Source: Rhytidiadelphus loreus (taxonomy: Eukaryota; Streptophyta; Bryopsida; Hypnales; Hylocomiaceae). From it: a DNA stretch of 64,000 nt. The notes beneath the pieces were generated by a model that was not told where the DNA came from, did no database searches, and saw only the letters and a program-made list of their open reading frames with translations. Made by a program: the position numbers and the translations under genes. The number at the start of each line of letters is the position of its first letter. Position 1 is the first letter of the stretch. Location of the stretch: NCBI GenBank assembly GCA_947034895.1, contig OX344763.1, positions 65,677,093-65,741,092 of the forward strand. Reading direction: 5' to 3'. Positions 1 through 13,700 of this stretch are shown here, piece by piece.

Positions 1-56
1 AACCAAATGTAAATTAATACAATATGATTTAATTACATAAGACAATCTAACCATGA

Positions 57-3000
57 CTATTCTGAAATTGTAATGATCCCTGCTTTAACTAGAAGAAGCT
101 TCAACTCGTTAAAGCTATAACTTGGTGCATGAATGAATTTGTCCTCATGGATGTCCATCTTGCAGAAGTACCTATACAGGTAGTACAAGTGCTTGCAATT
201 TACGTACTGTTGACGGCCTCCAATGGCTGAAATAGCCATATTTACATAGTCCGGACATGTGCAAGAGGGGTACATTCCCACTGTGATTTGGTACACATTT
301 TTGTTATGATCTAACCCGGTTTGTAGTGACACAATTGCACCTAGTCCCGGGAAAGGCAACAATGTAACTCCCAGAATTTCTCCTTTGACATTGCCAGCAC
401 TCTCCCACTTGTTCCGTTGTTCTATAGTTGGTGCATTTGCAATTCGCCGTATGGTTCGATTGTTTCGAACTGTTGGATACACACTTGCATCTGCTGGAGG
501 TGGCTGATCATACAACACACTCTTGAATATGTTTGACAGATTGAAGAGTCGACGTGGAGATAGTATAGGGCGCTCTTGGAGATGAAAGCCACCGTGTTGC
601 AATAGTAAAGTCTCATCTCGGCTCAAGTCTGTCCCAAGCAAAACAGGCCAGACCTTTGGTACCTCAGGCCAATCTACAACCCACTTGCACTTGCTTCCTT
701 TCACACATCGTTCAATGTCATCAGCACAAAACCAGAAGTCAACCACCACCTCTCGTTTACTCCCATAATCTTCTTTTCTGCCACGATATGTGGGAGCAGG
801 GGTTCCCTTCTGTCCCTTTGTAATTTTTGCAGTGCACTTTATATTAGAACCCCGCTGTTGAGCAAAACATTTCGCATTTGATTTCTAGCTGATTCTAGCT
901 ATGTGCCACTTTGAAGTGTTACAATCACTTTCGAAAGCAACCATCACATGTCTAGAAGTGTTCACTTCAGGTACTTTACCTTTGTCCCCGGAAGAATCAA
1001 CAGAAGCCGTTGTGGACCGCGTTCGAACACGAGGTTGAGAGAAGTTGACTTTATCTGGTCTATGTGAGTCTCCAGCATCGCCAATTGGTACGTCCAACTT
1101 CCTCTTCGTGCTTCCAAAGATTTCTTCTCCTTCCAAATGAGGTATACGACTTCCAACACCTTCACTTCCTGGTAATGTATTCAGCGCCTCTGCAATCTTC
1201 TTAGGGTCTCCGCTTCGTCTTGCAGCTCTCAACTTCAACTCACCCTTTGATGGACCAGATCCAGATGCATGTCCTTTCAAGTATGCACGATAGTTCGTCA
1301 TTTGCATCCAGGCACAAATACTATCATCGCAAGTAGCGTCAAACAAATTGTTTCCACGATTCCCAGACATTTGAAGCCACTTGTTATGCACTGTTTCTGA
1401 CAAGTTGCATGATGGCATATCTGCCATCTCCTCCAAACTTAAATCCTACAAAAGCATCCGCAACATTTTTTAAGCATTGACATTCAATACCATTTTACCA
1501 TACAAAACAACCTAAACTAGAACAACCCTGAACTACAACACGTCACATCACATTATATTGAAATCATTTCAAGTAAATTCTAGGACATCAAAATAAAATA
1601 AAAAACTCATCTGCTACAAAATATCATTCTACAAAACTGCCAACTTCACGTGAATTTCCAAGCGTCAGTCCTCTATAAGAAAAAATTCTCAACTTCTTGA
1701 ACCAATTTTAGGGGTACCGAGAGGCAACCCCAAAACCTTAGTCGGGTCCGACTTAGGTTTTGGGGGTGCCCTGCAATACCCCCATTTCTGGTTTAAGGGC
1801 GTAAAAAAAATGTAGTCCACATTATTTTAAAGTCATTGGTACCTCTATATTCTTTGCTAAAACTAGTAAATGCATATTTCAAGAAAAAATGAAAATAAAT
1901 CAATCTAAAATTCCTTTTTCACAATGCAAAAGAATTATTTAGGAAAAACAATTGTCCTCACCATTTGCATGAACCCTCCCTACAGCCGGTAACGAAAATG
2001 CCAAAAAGCGAGCCAATGGTCCAAGTGATGAAGCCCATCTTCATTGGCAGCTCCAGATGACAACCACCATGACCGAATTGCCAAGTATCGTATCTCCGCT
2101 TGTTCCATGGTCTTTGCATCTTTATACTGTTTACATAACATAGTATGCTGAGATTGAAATGCTTCCTTGATGTACTTTTGCGTGTGCTTCTGCAAAGAGG
2201 TAGTCCAATGTAGCAAACATGTTCTCTCACGATTTTCCATCTTCTCGTTGGCCAAACCACTACCGTAAACAATACGCACTGCATTCCAATTAGCCATAGC
2301 GCTATCTGCCATGAATCCATTGAAATTCGGGTGATCCACACCATGCCGTGACATCATAGTGTTTAAAGAGCTCCAAAATTGCACTTGGATCTCTGTATCT
2401 TCGGATTGCATATCGCATGTTGCAATTGTCATGACTTTCTTGTATTCAGGATCTTACATGTGGCAAGCCATTGTAGTCCACTCATTCACTCGCTTCACGT
2501 GGTCAAACATCATCCATCCATTCTGAAGATCTCCTCCAGGTTGCATGCGCTTCACCAGGTCCACTCCACTTCCGGGTCCTTCAGTCAGCATCTTAAAAAT
2601 GTAGACCTTCTCTTTGCCTTGTCCTGAGAAGACACTGTCATGTATAAATTCGAACTTTGACTCCTTCTTCATAGTCATAATATTGTCTATGACACCTCCT
2701 CGGTTGTTTGATCGAAATGAAGAAATTACATTCTGTATGTTTGGATTGCTCAAATACTGGAACTGATCCATGACCTCCTCTAGTTCCTCGCCCTTCAACA
2801 TCTTCTTCTCACCCTCTCCACTATGAAATAGGTAGTTCGTTAAGAAATCCTTGCTAGCGGAGAGTGCAATTGCAGAGTTGGTAGCCATGGGGGTCTTTGC
2901 CACTTGCTCTGCTATTAATCCGCAAATCTTTTCTGTAGAATCTCTATACATGCCCTTCGCTACAGGATGAGTATGATCTCCAAAATGAATAGTTGCCCTA

Positions 3001-4121
3001 CTCATTTTGGGATTCTTTGAATAGCAGTAGTAAATCCAACCATTGCATGTATTGACGCACGTTGGGGTGACTTTGCAAACCTTGCAAACTAGAGTACAAT
3101 CTTTAGGACAAATCTCCCCTACAACAAAAGGAAAAATCGTATATCCAGTCCACTCTGTTTCGTTGCGTTTCCCTGCCCTCTTCAAGTAATCACAATTTGA
3201 ATTCATACAAGCAAAATGACCAGCGCAGTAAGACTTACGCAACCTCAAGCTATCAGAGTTGTGAATGTTCGTTGTCACCAACTTGCACCATGGGTGTCCA
3301 TCATACCGCTTATCCATTCCCTCCAAATTCCTAGCAGCCGACGAAGACGAAGAAGAGCCACAAGGAGGCAACTCGAAGATAACATCTCCATTAAAGACGA
3401 CTGGAAGATATTGCACGAGGTGGTGTTTCATGTTGCTCAAATCCATTGTTGACAATTTGTTCCTCGAACGATGCATATTTGCTAGTCTCCGCAAGCACTC
3501 CATTATGCTCAATTAGGTGTCGGTATTCGGATTCAAAGGAGGTCGAGACAACCAGGACTGGGTATGGCTATTTGACAAGCTCCCGGACTTAGATTTCAAA
3601 CCCACATTTTCATTTGATGCAGGTGGCACATGACATGTTTGCTTTGAAAGCGTCAGGTTCGGGGACTCTCCTTCCGATTCACTAGACAACTCTATGATTG
3701 TATCTAGTTTCTCAACCTTCACAGCTCGCAAAATTGCACTATTGTGAAGGACAAGAAAGACCTCACGAGGTGGACTAGGAGATACTGAGTGAATGACATA
3801 TGGCATATTCATTGTAGATGCATCTGAATGTCGACTTCAAATCTCGGTTGAAGCAGATAGCATAAACAAAGGCAACCCGTAAGCTCTATAGTTTCCAGGT
3901 GCAAGGTACCAACAATGTCTTGCTTCTTCCAATGACCTCACTACCGGAATTGATTGCTCTAGCTCTCCTGATTCGGACTTCCTCTCTTCTTCAACATAAA
4001 TGGATGACTCTATGAACCTAAAACGAACGTGAAGGAGATGGCTCATGACTCTAGTTTGTTCTCCATCATCTACTGGAAAGACAAGAGGAACATCATAATT
4101 ATCTACATGAATGTAAGCCAT
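57..4121 (-). pseudogene. MULE-type transposase with C-terminal SWIM zinc finger, broken by five in-frame stops
   Basis: Mutator-like transposase, which would cut and move a DNA transposon in the nucleus. Two exons are read: 4121-1962 and 1445-57, joined by a canonical GT-AG, phase-0 intron (1961-1446). I start at the ATG at 4121 (protein begins MAYIHVDNYD); upstream codons look non-coding. Visible in order: a Cys/His-rich region near 3260-2990 ending HTHPV (FLYWCH/WRKY-GCM1-like), a transposase core with VMTIATCDM and FMADSAMANWNA, and a SWIM finger (CTCPDY then CKH, about 270-185). All segments share one frame, interrupted only by stops at 3839-3837 TGA, 3515-3513 TAG, 2456-2454 TAA, 1982-1980 TAG and 887-885 TAG. 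No frameshift was found. The stop at 1980 sits in FRYRL*GGF, where relatives would plausibly have Trp (inference). It lies head-to-head with the ParB-methyltransferase gene. Confidence 0.8.
1700..1793. repeat. Foldback MITE, GTCGGGTCCGAC family, copy 1 (in MULE intron)
   Basis: An inverted repeat of about 94 bp inside the MULE intron. Outer ends resemble ACCAATTTTAGGGGTA and TACCCCCATTTCTGGT; the centre is AGTCGGGTCCGACT flanked by AACCTT and AGGTTTT. This is the most diverged copy of the family. Confidence 0.75.
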
Positions 4122-4769
4122 CTTGAACAATACACACATACAAAAGAATGCAAAACAAAGAAGAAACTTGATTGTGCCACAAGAAGGACAACTGATCATG
4201 TTCAAGCATTTACATGTTCCGGCTCCTATAGTGTTATTGTTAGAAGTGTAAAGCAGGATGTCTACAAATAGTTCAATATGTCATGTCAGGTAATTGAGCA
4301 TCGACCACACCACTTTCCAAGTACAACACTAGCAAAGCCATTTATAAATGTCTTAAATGCATAGTTCGGCTGTGTCAGGCATCCTCTAAATGAGTTTGGT
4401 GACTCTATGAATTACTATTTAATGAGTGTATAAGAAAGTGACTGCCGCTAAACGCCACTCGCCATCTATATTTACTTTGGAATGTCCTAGCAAGGCAGAG
4501 GTTAGTGTTATAGTGCTATTAATATTAGCTTTATTTCAAATGTTGACGGCTCATTAAAAACATTGTCAGATTTATTAGTTGTCAATTCCTGATGGACGCG
4601 TTTGTCAACAACCTACTATAGGGTAACGCATTCTACGCGTTAACCTGCATGGCTTGTAAAGAGATATAAGGTCAAGCCAATTTTGAACAACACTTGCCTT
4701 TGAAGCTCTGCAAGACGATTAGCATTAGCATTTTAGAGTGATAGGGTTGATACACTATGCTCTCAACTC
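4122..4769. promoter_or_regulatory. Shared intergenic region between divergent MULE and ParB-methyltransferase genes
   Basis: About 650 bp separating two head-to-head genes, so it should hold both promoters. A TATA-like AGATATAAGG lies near 4661-4670, about 100 bp before the methyltransferase ATG. No other recognisable motif was seen. Promoter function is inferred from position only. Confidence 0.35.
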
Positions 4770-7700
4770 ATGTTCACAGATTCTTTTAGCTTTTCTACCT
4801 TCCTCTTAGAACAGTCCAAGAAGCGTAAGAGGCATTCTTCTTTGTTTTTCTCATCTCCCAAGGCACTTAGGAGGTCTAGAATGAATCGCGGAAAGAGAGT
4901 TGTGTCTAAAACAGCTCAATCGGCAGTAGTGAACCTCCGGAAAGTCCTTCAATATGAATCTGGAGCTAGTGGCACGGAGGAGAATGTTGAGGTGCAGAAC
5001 TTAGACTCATTGCAAGAAATGGCGGAGGCTAGAGCAAGCGGACGAAATGATTCATCAAAAACACTTCATCATGTAAGTTATTGCTCATATCAAATTTTGT
5101 ACTTGTTATATCTCTTAATATATTTGAATTTGTACCTTCATAACTCCATCAGTATAGGATTCATTTCATGAACTTCTCAAAATGTTTCTTTAGAGTATTT
5201 TTCATGTATGTATGCAAACATTAAGCTTGTCTTCTATTGTGTAAATTAAATGGATCACTCTCTTTACTTTTATTTTACAAATGATTTGTTCATTATGGTA
5301 GGACACTTCAGTGTTGAGCCATCAAGAGGTAACTAAAATCACATTCTACAACTACCACTAGAAGTGAATAGACTTTGCGCTTTTATCTTTTTTACCCATA
5401 AACTTACGAGTGATCAGGGTGGAATGGTGGATTGACCCCCTTGCTCGTCCTTACCAGTACACTAATGATGATAAATATTGCTAGCCATACTAACTATTTT
5501 AGAAATGCTATAAGTTTTTACTTTTGATGAATATTTTTACTAAGTGTATAGATCCTAATATCATTTTAAGTGGGAGAATTTTACAGCTATTGTTGATAAA
5601 AACATTCATCAATAGTAAAAAATCATAGCTCTTTTATATCAATTAGTGTAGGTAACACTATTTATCATCATTAGTATAGTGCATTTTTTTTTTAAAACCT
5701 TCTATTTAAGGCCGTCTTAGGATATATTTATAACCTCCCTAAACTAATTTGGTGTCTCTTATCACAAAAATGAATTAAAAATTTGCAAAAGAATTCATCT
5801 GCAGAAAATAAATAATTCCAAGGTTAGCCGCAGGGCCGAGCCATCTGGGTGGAATTGTGGATTGACCCCTTGGTCGTCATTACCAGTACTGTAGTGCATT
5901 TAAAAAAGAAAATCCTCTGTTTAAGGCCGTCTCTGTATAAATACTTATAACCTCCCTAAACTAATTTGGAGTCTCTAATCACAAAAATGAATTAAAAATT
6001 TGCAAAAAAATTCATTTGCGGAATATAAATAATTCCAAGGTTTGCCGCAGGGCGCTAGGGCCAAGCGATCAGGTCAGTTCACCCTGGCCAGCCGAGCAAG
6101 GGGTTCAGTTGACGTTGGCCTTCTCTGCATGGTAGTCAACAATTACTGTGTAGAATTCTCTCATTACGAGTTACTTTATAATCAACTGAACATGCTAGCT
6201 TTGATCCCTAAAAAAACATGCAAGATGTGAATGCTGATGTTGTGGTTAATAAAGTTGAAAGATCGTAACGCATACATCTAAATCTGAAAAAGTGGGAAGA
6301 TCTCTTTTAAATCTGCTGGAGATTCGCACGTTCCACGAACTATGAAGCCGACTGGGGGGAATCACCACTTGAGTTGTCGTTTACATAGAACTCGCATCTA
6401 GGTTTCTATTTTGTTGGAGATTACCATACAGTCCAGGCAATGGTAACATGCCGTCTAGAGAGAACTGTATGCTTCAGCATTTCACCTTCAATGTGTCTAG
6501 CAAACCTGAGCTGGTGAAACTTGATCGACACCGTCCTTTGTAGGAGAAACCTGATCGACAACATCCTCAGCTGAAGAAACCTGATCCATACCGAGCTGGA
6601 GAAACATGATCGCCATCAACATGATGAAGCCACAATAGTCAAGCATGGAATTTAAACTTAGAAACTGCCATGCTGCCGATTCGAATAGAAGATTGAAAAG
6701 TAGATTAGTCCTTCATTAGAATCGAATAATCTATACTCGGACAGTCTATAGTTGGCAACACTGCAACTTTGAATGATCTAGTTGGATTTTAAGCGGCTGA
6801 TTCAATGCAGTTGCCACAAAAAAAGGATCGGAAAATACGTGGAGCCAGAACCACGAACATCAGTTGCAGTAGTACTTCGGGAAATGCTTCCCATGTTGAA
6901 GCTCGATGCACTAACATTTAATATTTAATGTCACTGTCTCTCACCCAAACGTCCATTCACATTTCGTACTGAGTACTCCTGATAAGTTTCATTCCTGCGA
7001 GTAGAGGAACTTTGAAGCCCTGCAGATCTGACGGTCTGGCTCACCATGTCTTCTCAACAAGAAGGCGAGGAGCTCCCGTGCCGGTTGACCCGAAGTCATC
7101 GACAGCGAGAATCAAGTCTACAGGTTCCCGAGGAGCTCGAGGACCAGCGTACTTGTGACGAACCCTCCCATGTTCAGCATCAACCACTGAGAACGCAAGC
7201 TGAGGTGAGTATCTGAATTCTTAGTGTAGATACCCATGACTTTCTTGCTTTGTGAATTTTTCTTGTTCTGGAAATCCTTTGTTGTCGGGCCGCGGTGCTT
7301 TTCCTTGCTGTCGAATATCTTTGCTGTTGGGCTGCGATGCTGTTCCTTGCTGTCGAATTCCTCCCTGTCATAAATCCTTCCCCACCTGTCAAAGTTATAG
7401 ATAACAAATAAACCACGTTCAACGTATTTGTCACCGTCCTGCAGTTGTAGATTAGTAGCGCTCAAGTATAATGTAGTAAACATTTTTAAAGGAAATCAAA
7501 CGTTTTTGTTCAAAATTCGGAAGTTGAGAAGTCTTCCGTATCAATCAGAAAGAACTGAAAACATCAGTGCTACAAAGATCCTGACTGTTAGTGATTCATC
7601 AGAATTGTTGTGCTGTGATGTAAAGGTCACATGTGATGTAAAGGTTAGATGCAGGTAGATAAATGGAATAATGCCGCTATTCGGAGGTACATCTCTGCAG

Positions 7701-10700
7701 ACTTGTGGAACCAATGAGAAGATCCTGACTGTAAAGACTTTGTGAAGTCCACGTAGAACTTCTTCCTGAAAGAACTAGTGCGCGGAGCTGTCGTGATTTG
7801 CCAGCACAAGGACTGAAGGGGGGGGTAGCTTAGCTGCCGAAAGTTACCTGGAAACAAGTCTAGTCATGTGCGCTGTCTTTTGAGGGGTCCTCTTAAAACG
7901 CTACGAGCACCGACCTTTGAGTCGTGACGACCGTAGCGCTTTGTATGCCGTTCATTCGTGATCATTCGTGGAAGCTGAGCCCACTGGAACGCGTGCTGTC
8001 ACGTTGACGTGTGTCACTGGTCGGATCAGACAGAAACCCTGAAACTTGCGATAGGCTACAGTTTTCGCATGCTTAGACCGGATCGGACTGCCGGAGGTGA
8101 TTGCCGATAGATTTAGACGGGAAATCTGAATCGTAGATGCAAATTGAAAATTTGCCTGCTCCGATGACCATTTCTGGGGGTAGCGTCAGCTTCCCCCGAA
8201 ACCTCATTCGGGTCCGACTGAGGTTTTGGGGGAAGCTGACGCTACCCCCAAAATCGGTCATTTAAAATTTTTGCTGGAAGATTAGATGCTTGGCAAATGT
8301 GGTGAAGCGCTAAGCGTTCGGGAATACAAGTTCGGGAATTATAATCGCTGTCAATATTCTTGAAAGCTCAGAATTGATTCCTTGAACTGATAAAGAAATA
8401 AAATTACGAAACCTCCAAATTGCTTCCTTGAACTGCATCGCGTTAGATTATTTGCATGGTGCTGTCGTTAGGCAACACAGGAAGTGTGGATCTTAATGGA
8501 ATTGATAATTTAAAAAATTAAAGCACCGTTAGTTCCCTGCAACGATGACCTGTTTTGGGGGAAGCTGACGCTACCCTCAAAACAGGTCATTTAGTAAATC
8601 CTCTGTAAGACTCGATGCAAGACTACAAACAAGCCAATGGAAATTGGTTACTAAAAGAATGCCAAAATTTTTAAAGCTTAAAAAAAAGTACTTGAAGTGA
8701 CCGATTTCAAGGGTAGTGTCTGCTTCCTCGAGAACCCCAGTCGGGTCCGACTGAGGTTTTGGAGGAAGCAGACGCTACCCGTGAAATCGGTCATTGGACC
8801 TTGAACTCATTTTCGGGCCTGCTGTTTAGGAGAGGCTGCAGCTTGGATCTACAGCTTGACATAGCAGTAGAACTTCAGTGCATTTCGAGATGAAGTTGGA
8901 GTGATCAAAATTTTTTTAAGTTAGATTTATTTAGTGATCTCCTACCTCGTTTCAGTTAGGTGACTTTTGGTAGGGTAATGAATTTAGGAAGTTAAAGTAA
9001 TGCACTGCATCCATATTCATCTAACGTAATGATTGGAATTTTTTAGAAATTGGAAGTGATGTGAAAGAATTTGAACATTAATTTCAGGTATCATTCATTA
9101 ATTACGAGCTCGAATAATTTGCTTTTTTTCAGTATTGTTATTACATTATTCTAAAACCTTTCAAATATGGTAGATGTAAAGTTGTAGTAACATATTTATT
9201 GTTGATATATTCTTTTATAAGAACATTACAATGTAAATTAGACGGAGTTTGAGATTTTTGGATGTATATACCACTATTAGCATATAACCTAAAAATGATT
9301 TGGATGAATAGTCTAATTTCTCTTCATGTTGACCGTTTTTGGGGGTAGTGTGAGGTACCACTAGAACCTTAGTCGGGTCCGACTGAGGTTTTCAAGGTAC
9401 TTCACAGTACCCCCAAAATAGGTCAGTTGTAAGAGAATTTTGAAGATCTTTAAAATTTTGTGAGGTAGTTAAATACTAAATAGGAAAAGAATTTTATTTT
9501 TAAATGATCATGAAGACTTCTAGCATATAATAGTGGATGTAATCTCTCTTTTAACTTATGCTAGTGTCTTTAATTGAAGTATAAGAAAAGTATTTGGTAT
9601 GTAGGTTAGGTTAATATTTGAACTTTAAAAGGTTTTGATATTCGTATCAATATCTTATTAAGTGTATTTCTTTAAAGCCATTTTATAAATGCATTTATCA
9701 TATGATTTTATCGAATTCTAAATGAATTCTGAAATAAAAATCATCATAATTATATGACAAAAATATGCCATTTAATTTGAATATGATAGTGAATGAAGAA
9801 ATATTGAATTTTTTGTTTTTGAGAGAGGTATTGTAGTTGATAAAATATAAATATAATGTATTAATGTTCTTACGGTAAATTTAGAACATTCTTGTGTCGA
9901 TGTTCATGATCCACAAATAATCTCCCTTTCAAAAAATTCCTCTCATTAACGATTAGCATTTTCCATCTTTGTTATGTTTTAGTAATGATTAGATTTTGGT
10001 GTACTGCTTGAGAGTAATTGAATTTATTACTACACCTTTCCTTACTTTAATTTATGATATGAAAATTACTCATTCAAAAAAATTATTGGAATGTGTAGGT
10101 GGATGTGGTAGGTCAAAAAAGTGCTCAGGATTCTTTATCAATGGCAGCAATCACAACTGAGGAGGTCCTTGAAGCAGTCGAGACCACGATCCCTCAGACT
10201 CCTAGAACAGAAATAGTGGAGGTCTGCAACAATTCCTTGATTGTTGATGAGACGGATGTGGTAAGTCTAGGTGATATCTTGGATGCATGTGATCATGCTG
10301 TAGATCAATTCGAGGTGCCTATGCATAGCCATAATAATAACTCTAAGAAAAGGAAGAGGAGACTGCTTGTGTTCTCTGATGAGAGTTTTGAGACGGAGTA
10401 TAGCTCTCAAGAACATGGAAAGGGGGAGTCAGAGTCACAGTCTTCTGTTTCAGTGTCAAGCCCTTGGGGTCCGAAATCGTGCCAGGGTACTTGTAGTGCT
10501 ATTGCACGTAGACACAAGTTTGTTTTCATCCAATTAGGTTCGGACTCAGAGGGTAGTGTTGACATTGATTGAATGTAAACAACATTCTTATAATATGACA
10601 GTTATAAAATTCAATCTAGCATGTAACAATAATTGATTTTCCATGTATTCAAAATACTAGGTTATTGTTGTATGCAATATTGGCTATGTTGTGATTAAAA

Positions 10701-13700
10701 CTCATTATATGCTTTATTTCCTTCCATTTTGCATAGATATATTCTATTTCAAAAGATTCCATTTAAATGTAAGGCAAAATTTGAAGTTTCCATTTGAATT
10801 TGCAGCTGGAAGAGTCACCAATCATTTTGTCTCAAAATGAAGTACAACAGGAGACACCAGGGACCGATGATACACATCAACCAGAGATTGGAGCTGAAGA
10901 AGAAGAGGATTTGCAAATGGAGGACATTATTAATGATGATGAAGAAGAGAAAGAGTTGCTTGAGGATGAGCTACGTCGTCTGCAGAAGGTGGATTCAGTT
11001 GCCACAATTGCCAGTCTTAGAATCAAACCGGCAAAACACTCAAGATTGCGCATTCCACTTTGCAAACTTGTTCCAATGCCTATGGTGAGGCCTACATTGT
11101 CCTCGGACCTATTGAAACTTGAGCAAGAGTTTGTGCACGGTTACCGTGAGGGAGCAACAGTGTTCTATGTCTCTACTACAAATGAAGCAGGAGAAAGTTC
11201 AGAGTTTTCACTAGATGAAGTGAATCGGTGGGACCCATGGTGGAAGCAAGCAAATGATGATTTCAATGCATTTGTTGAATCTGACCCTGACTTGAAGTTC
11301 ATGAAGAACCTCAAGTTTTTCGTGTGTGATGGAAATCACCGTCGAATTGCATGGATGAGCCATATTACAAGGCGTTATCATGAAGATCCAAATTGGCACA
11401 TCTCCGTGGACTGCATTATTCTTGAGACAAAAGGCAGAATTGAATTGGTCATGCAAATCATGCATGACATCAACAAGTGAGTGGTTTCTTTCTTTAGCAT
11501 AGTGACGTTTGTAATGCTTTCAATTTTGTAAACATATTTTGTTGTATTGTGCATTATTAAAATAGTTCCCTTATCATGTTGTTTGATTTCAGGTCTACAG
11601 AGGATTCCCATGTGAAGACGAATTTGGTGCATACACTATATCGCGTGCAGAAATACGGGCGGCTACCATTGGAGAAGTTCATGGAGATGCTCAGACCTCC
11701 TGAGAGAAAACGTTGTGGAATCCAGACAGGGAGGAAGACTTGGTACTCTATGCCTATGGACGTTTTTACGGCATTCAACTTCAGGGTGAGAACTTCATTT
11801 GTAAAATAAATTCTTGCTTAAAATTTTGTACAACTATGTTTGTGACAGTGATGTGTTGCGATTCTAGAGAGACTTGAAAATTCAAATGTTTGAGCACTCT
11901 TGCAACAAGAGATATCTCATGCAGCGGATAGTGCTGCACGAAAATACAATGAAATCATGCCGTTCGAGGAAAAGAGTGAGCAAGGGATAGCAAATGCAAT
12001 GAAGGTTGGAGCAAAAGAGAAATCAACAAAGTTGTATGTTAAGATGGTGAAGTTACTCTCAGTGGCAAACCCAGCACTAGGTCCCGAGTTTCTTGAAGAG
12101 GTACGTTTTGTATGTCATTCCTTCTCTTCTATTGATTTAGTTTCTTGACATTTCTTTAATTTATTTGGTAATAACATGTCTTTCTTTTTTAGGTTGAAAA
12201 GCACTGGACAATGAATGAGGTCCCGGAGATGACACTTGAGAAGTTGCAAATGGTTGCAACTTGTAACACCACACCAACTCAAAAGGTGAAGTATTTGAAA
12301 TGGTGGAATTCATCTGCACCTTCACGGGAGGCACGGAAATTTCCACCAAGGCCAGTTTCTAAAGACAAATTGTTACCCTTCCTACACAAATGCGTGTGGT
12401 GGTCCGGGGTAAGTTTTTTAAAAATCAAATTTAAATCCAATGGTTGTCATATTATCTTATGAAAATTATCAAAATTGTGATGTTCTCATTTTTACCATTT
12501 CAATAACAACATTATGAACATGAATTTATAAATTACTTTTGCAGATTGAGGATGCTGCTCAGGAGTACTTTGAGAATGTGGTCAGCAAAGACAACCTCCA
12601 AATCAACATGGATGTCCCACTTGAGCCGAAGTCACTTGCTCAATACATTGAGGGATGGAGAAGGAAAATATGGGAACAAGGCTTTGGACCAACTTTGAAG
12701 GGAGCAAATTCATTCAAGAAGTCCGACTCCTTTTCAAATTATGAAGGATCAGACCTAGCTAAGCGAAGAGTTCTTTTTCGGTTAGTTTCTGGAGTTTGCT
12801 CTTTTTTTTATTTCATCTTCTTCAACATCCGAAGGGAATGTGATTTGTAGTTTAAATTTTTTTTGGTTCATTATAATCGTTTTTTAGTTTGAATTGCGAC
12901 CAAAGACCAAAATTGGAGGTAGTGTGAGGTACTCCAAAAACCTTAGTCGGGTCCGACTGAGGTTTTAGGAGTACTTCACACTACCCCCAATTTTGGTTAT
13001 CTGAGGCTTTTTTTTTTTTTTTTTTTTTGGTCTTGTGATTTTCTGGACATAATTGCAATGATGTTGTAATAAATAAAAGTAAGTTAGCATTTGAATCGTT
13101 GTTTGAATGGAAATAACTCTCAAGAATATTGTAATACGTGAAAATGAATATTTGTAGTTCTGTTTCTTGCTGTAGATGTATTTAATAGTATTGGAAGCAA
13201 AGAACCTTCAGTATTTTTTTTTTTTTCCCATGCGTTGCATTATTTTTTATATGAGGAAGCTATCATGGTGATCCACGGACTGCTTGATTGATTTCAAAGT
13301 ACTACTTTTATATTTGGAGTGCACAATATAATAGTGAATGTAATAGTTGATAAGTTGACTCTTTTAAATATGTTTGTTTGTTTGGCAGTTACTTCAAGCT
13401 TGAGCTTGTAGCCAAAAAAACTTTGTTACAGGAGGATCTTCCTCCTTTTTTGTCAACTTGGCTGGATCGAAGTTCGCAAGAATGCATGTATACAGCATCC
13501 CAGCTTCGAACGTTCACGACTGCAAATCTCACTAGTGGAGGGTGGTATTTGGATTGCCTCGTGACATTCATGCATTTCACAGAGGTGGGGCTCCGTAAAT
13601 CATTTGATGGCCTCGGTGTTATTGATTTGGAGGTTCCAGAGTTTGCCGATTTATCGGACATTCAAAAGAAGAGGGCAATTGCAAGGAGAATGCTTGCTGA

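Larger units (their letters stand above)
5329..10098. other. 4.8-kb intron of the ParB-methyltransferase gene, filled with repeats
   Basis: A long intron between the 27-bp exon 2 and exon 3. It holds a 216-bp inverted-repeat MITE, a tandem duplication, a 30-bp minisatellite, a two-copy 47-bp repeat near 7240-7350, and four copies (one a short derivative) of the GTCGGGTCCGAC foldback family. The AT-rich parts at 8800-9300 and 9430-10098 hold nothing I can recognise. Small reading frames here (for example 7118-7483 minus) look like chance. Confidence 0.55.

Noticed and set aside
57..4121. In-frame stops as programmed readthrough, U-to-C editing or a changed genetic code
   Set aside because: TAA, TAG and TGA all occur, several families also have frameshifts, and the hAT transposase and inner gag use normal termination. 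Nuclear mRNA editing of stops is not established. Decay is simpler.
6042..6230. Small reading frame in intron 2
   Set aside because: It overlaps the end of a tandem repeat and shows no protein-like features.
7118..7483. 121-codon minus-strand reading frame with repeated FDSKEKHRGPT
   Set aside because: The repeat is a two-copy 47-bp DNA duplication in an intron; the rest has no domain or start context.
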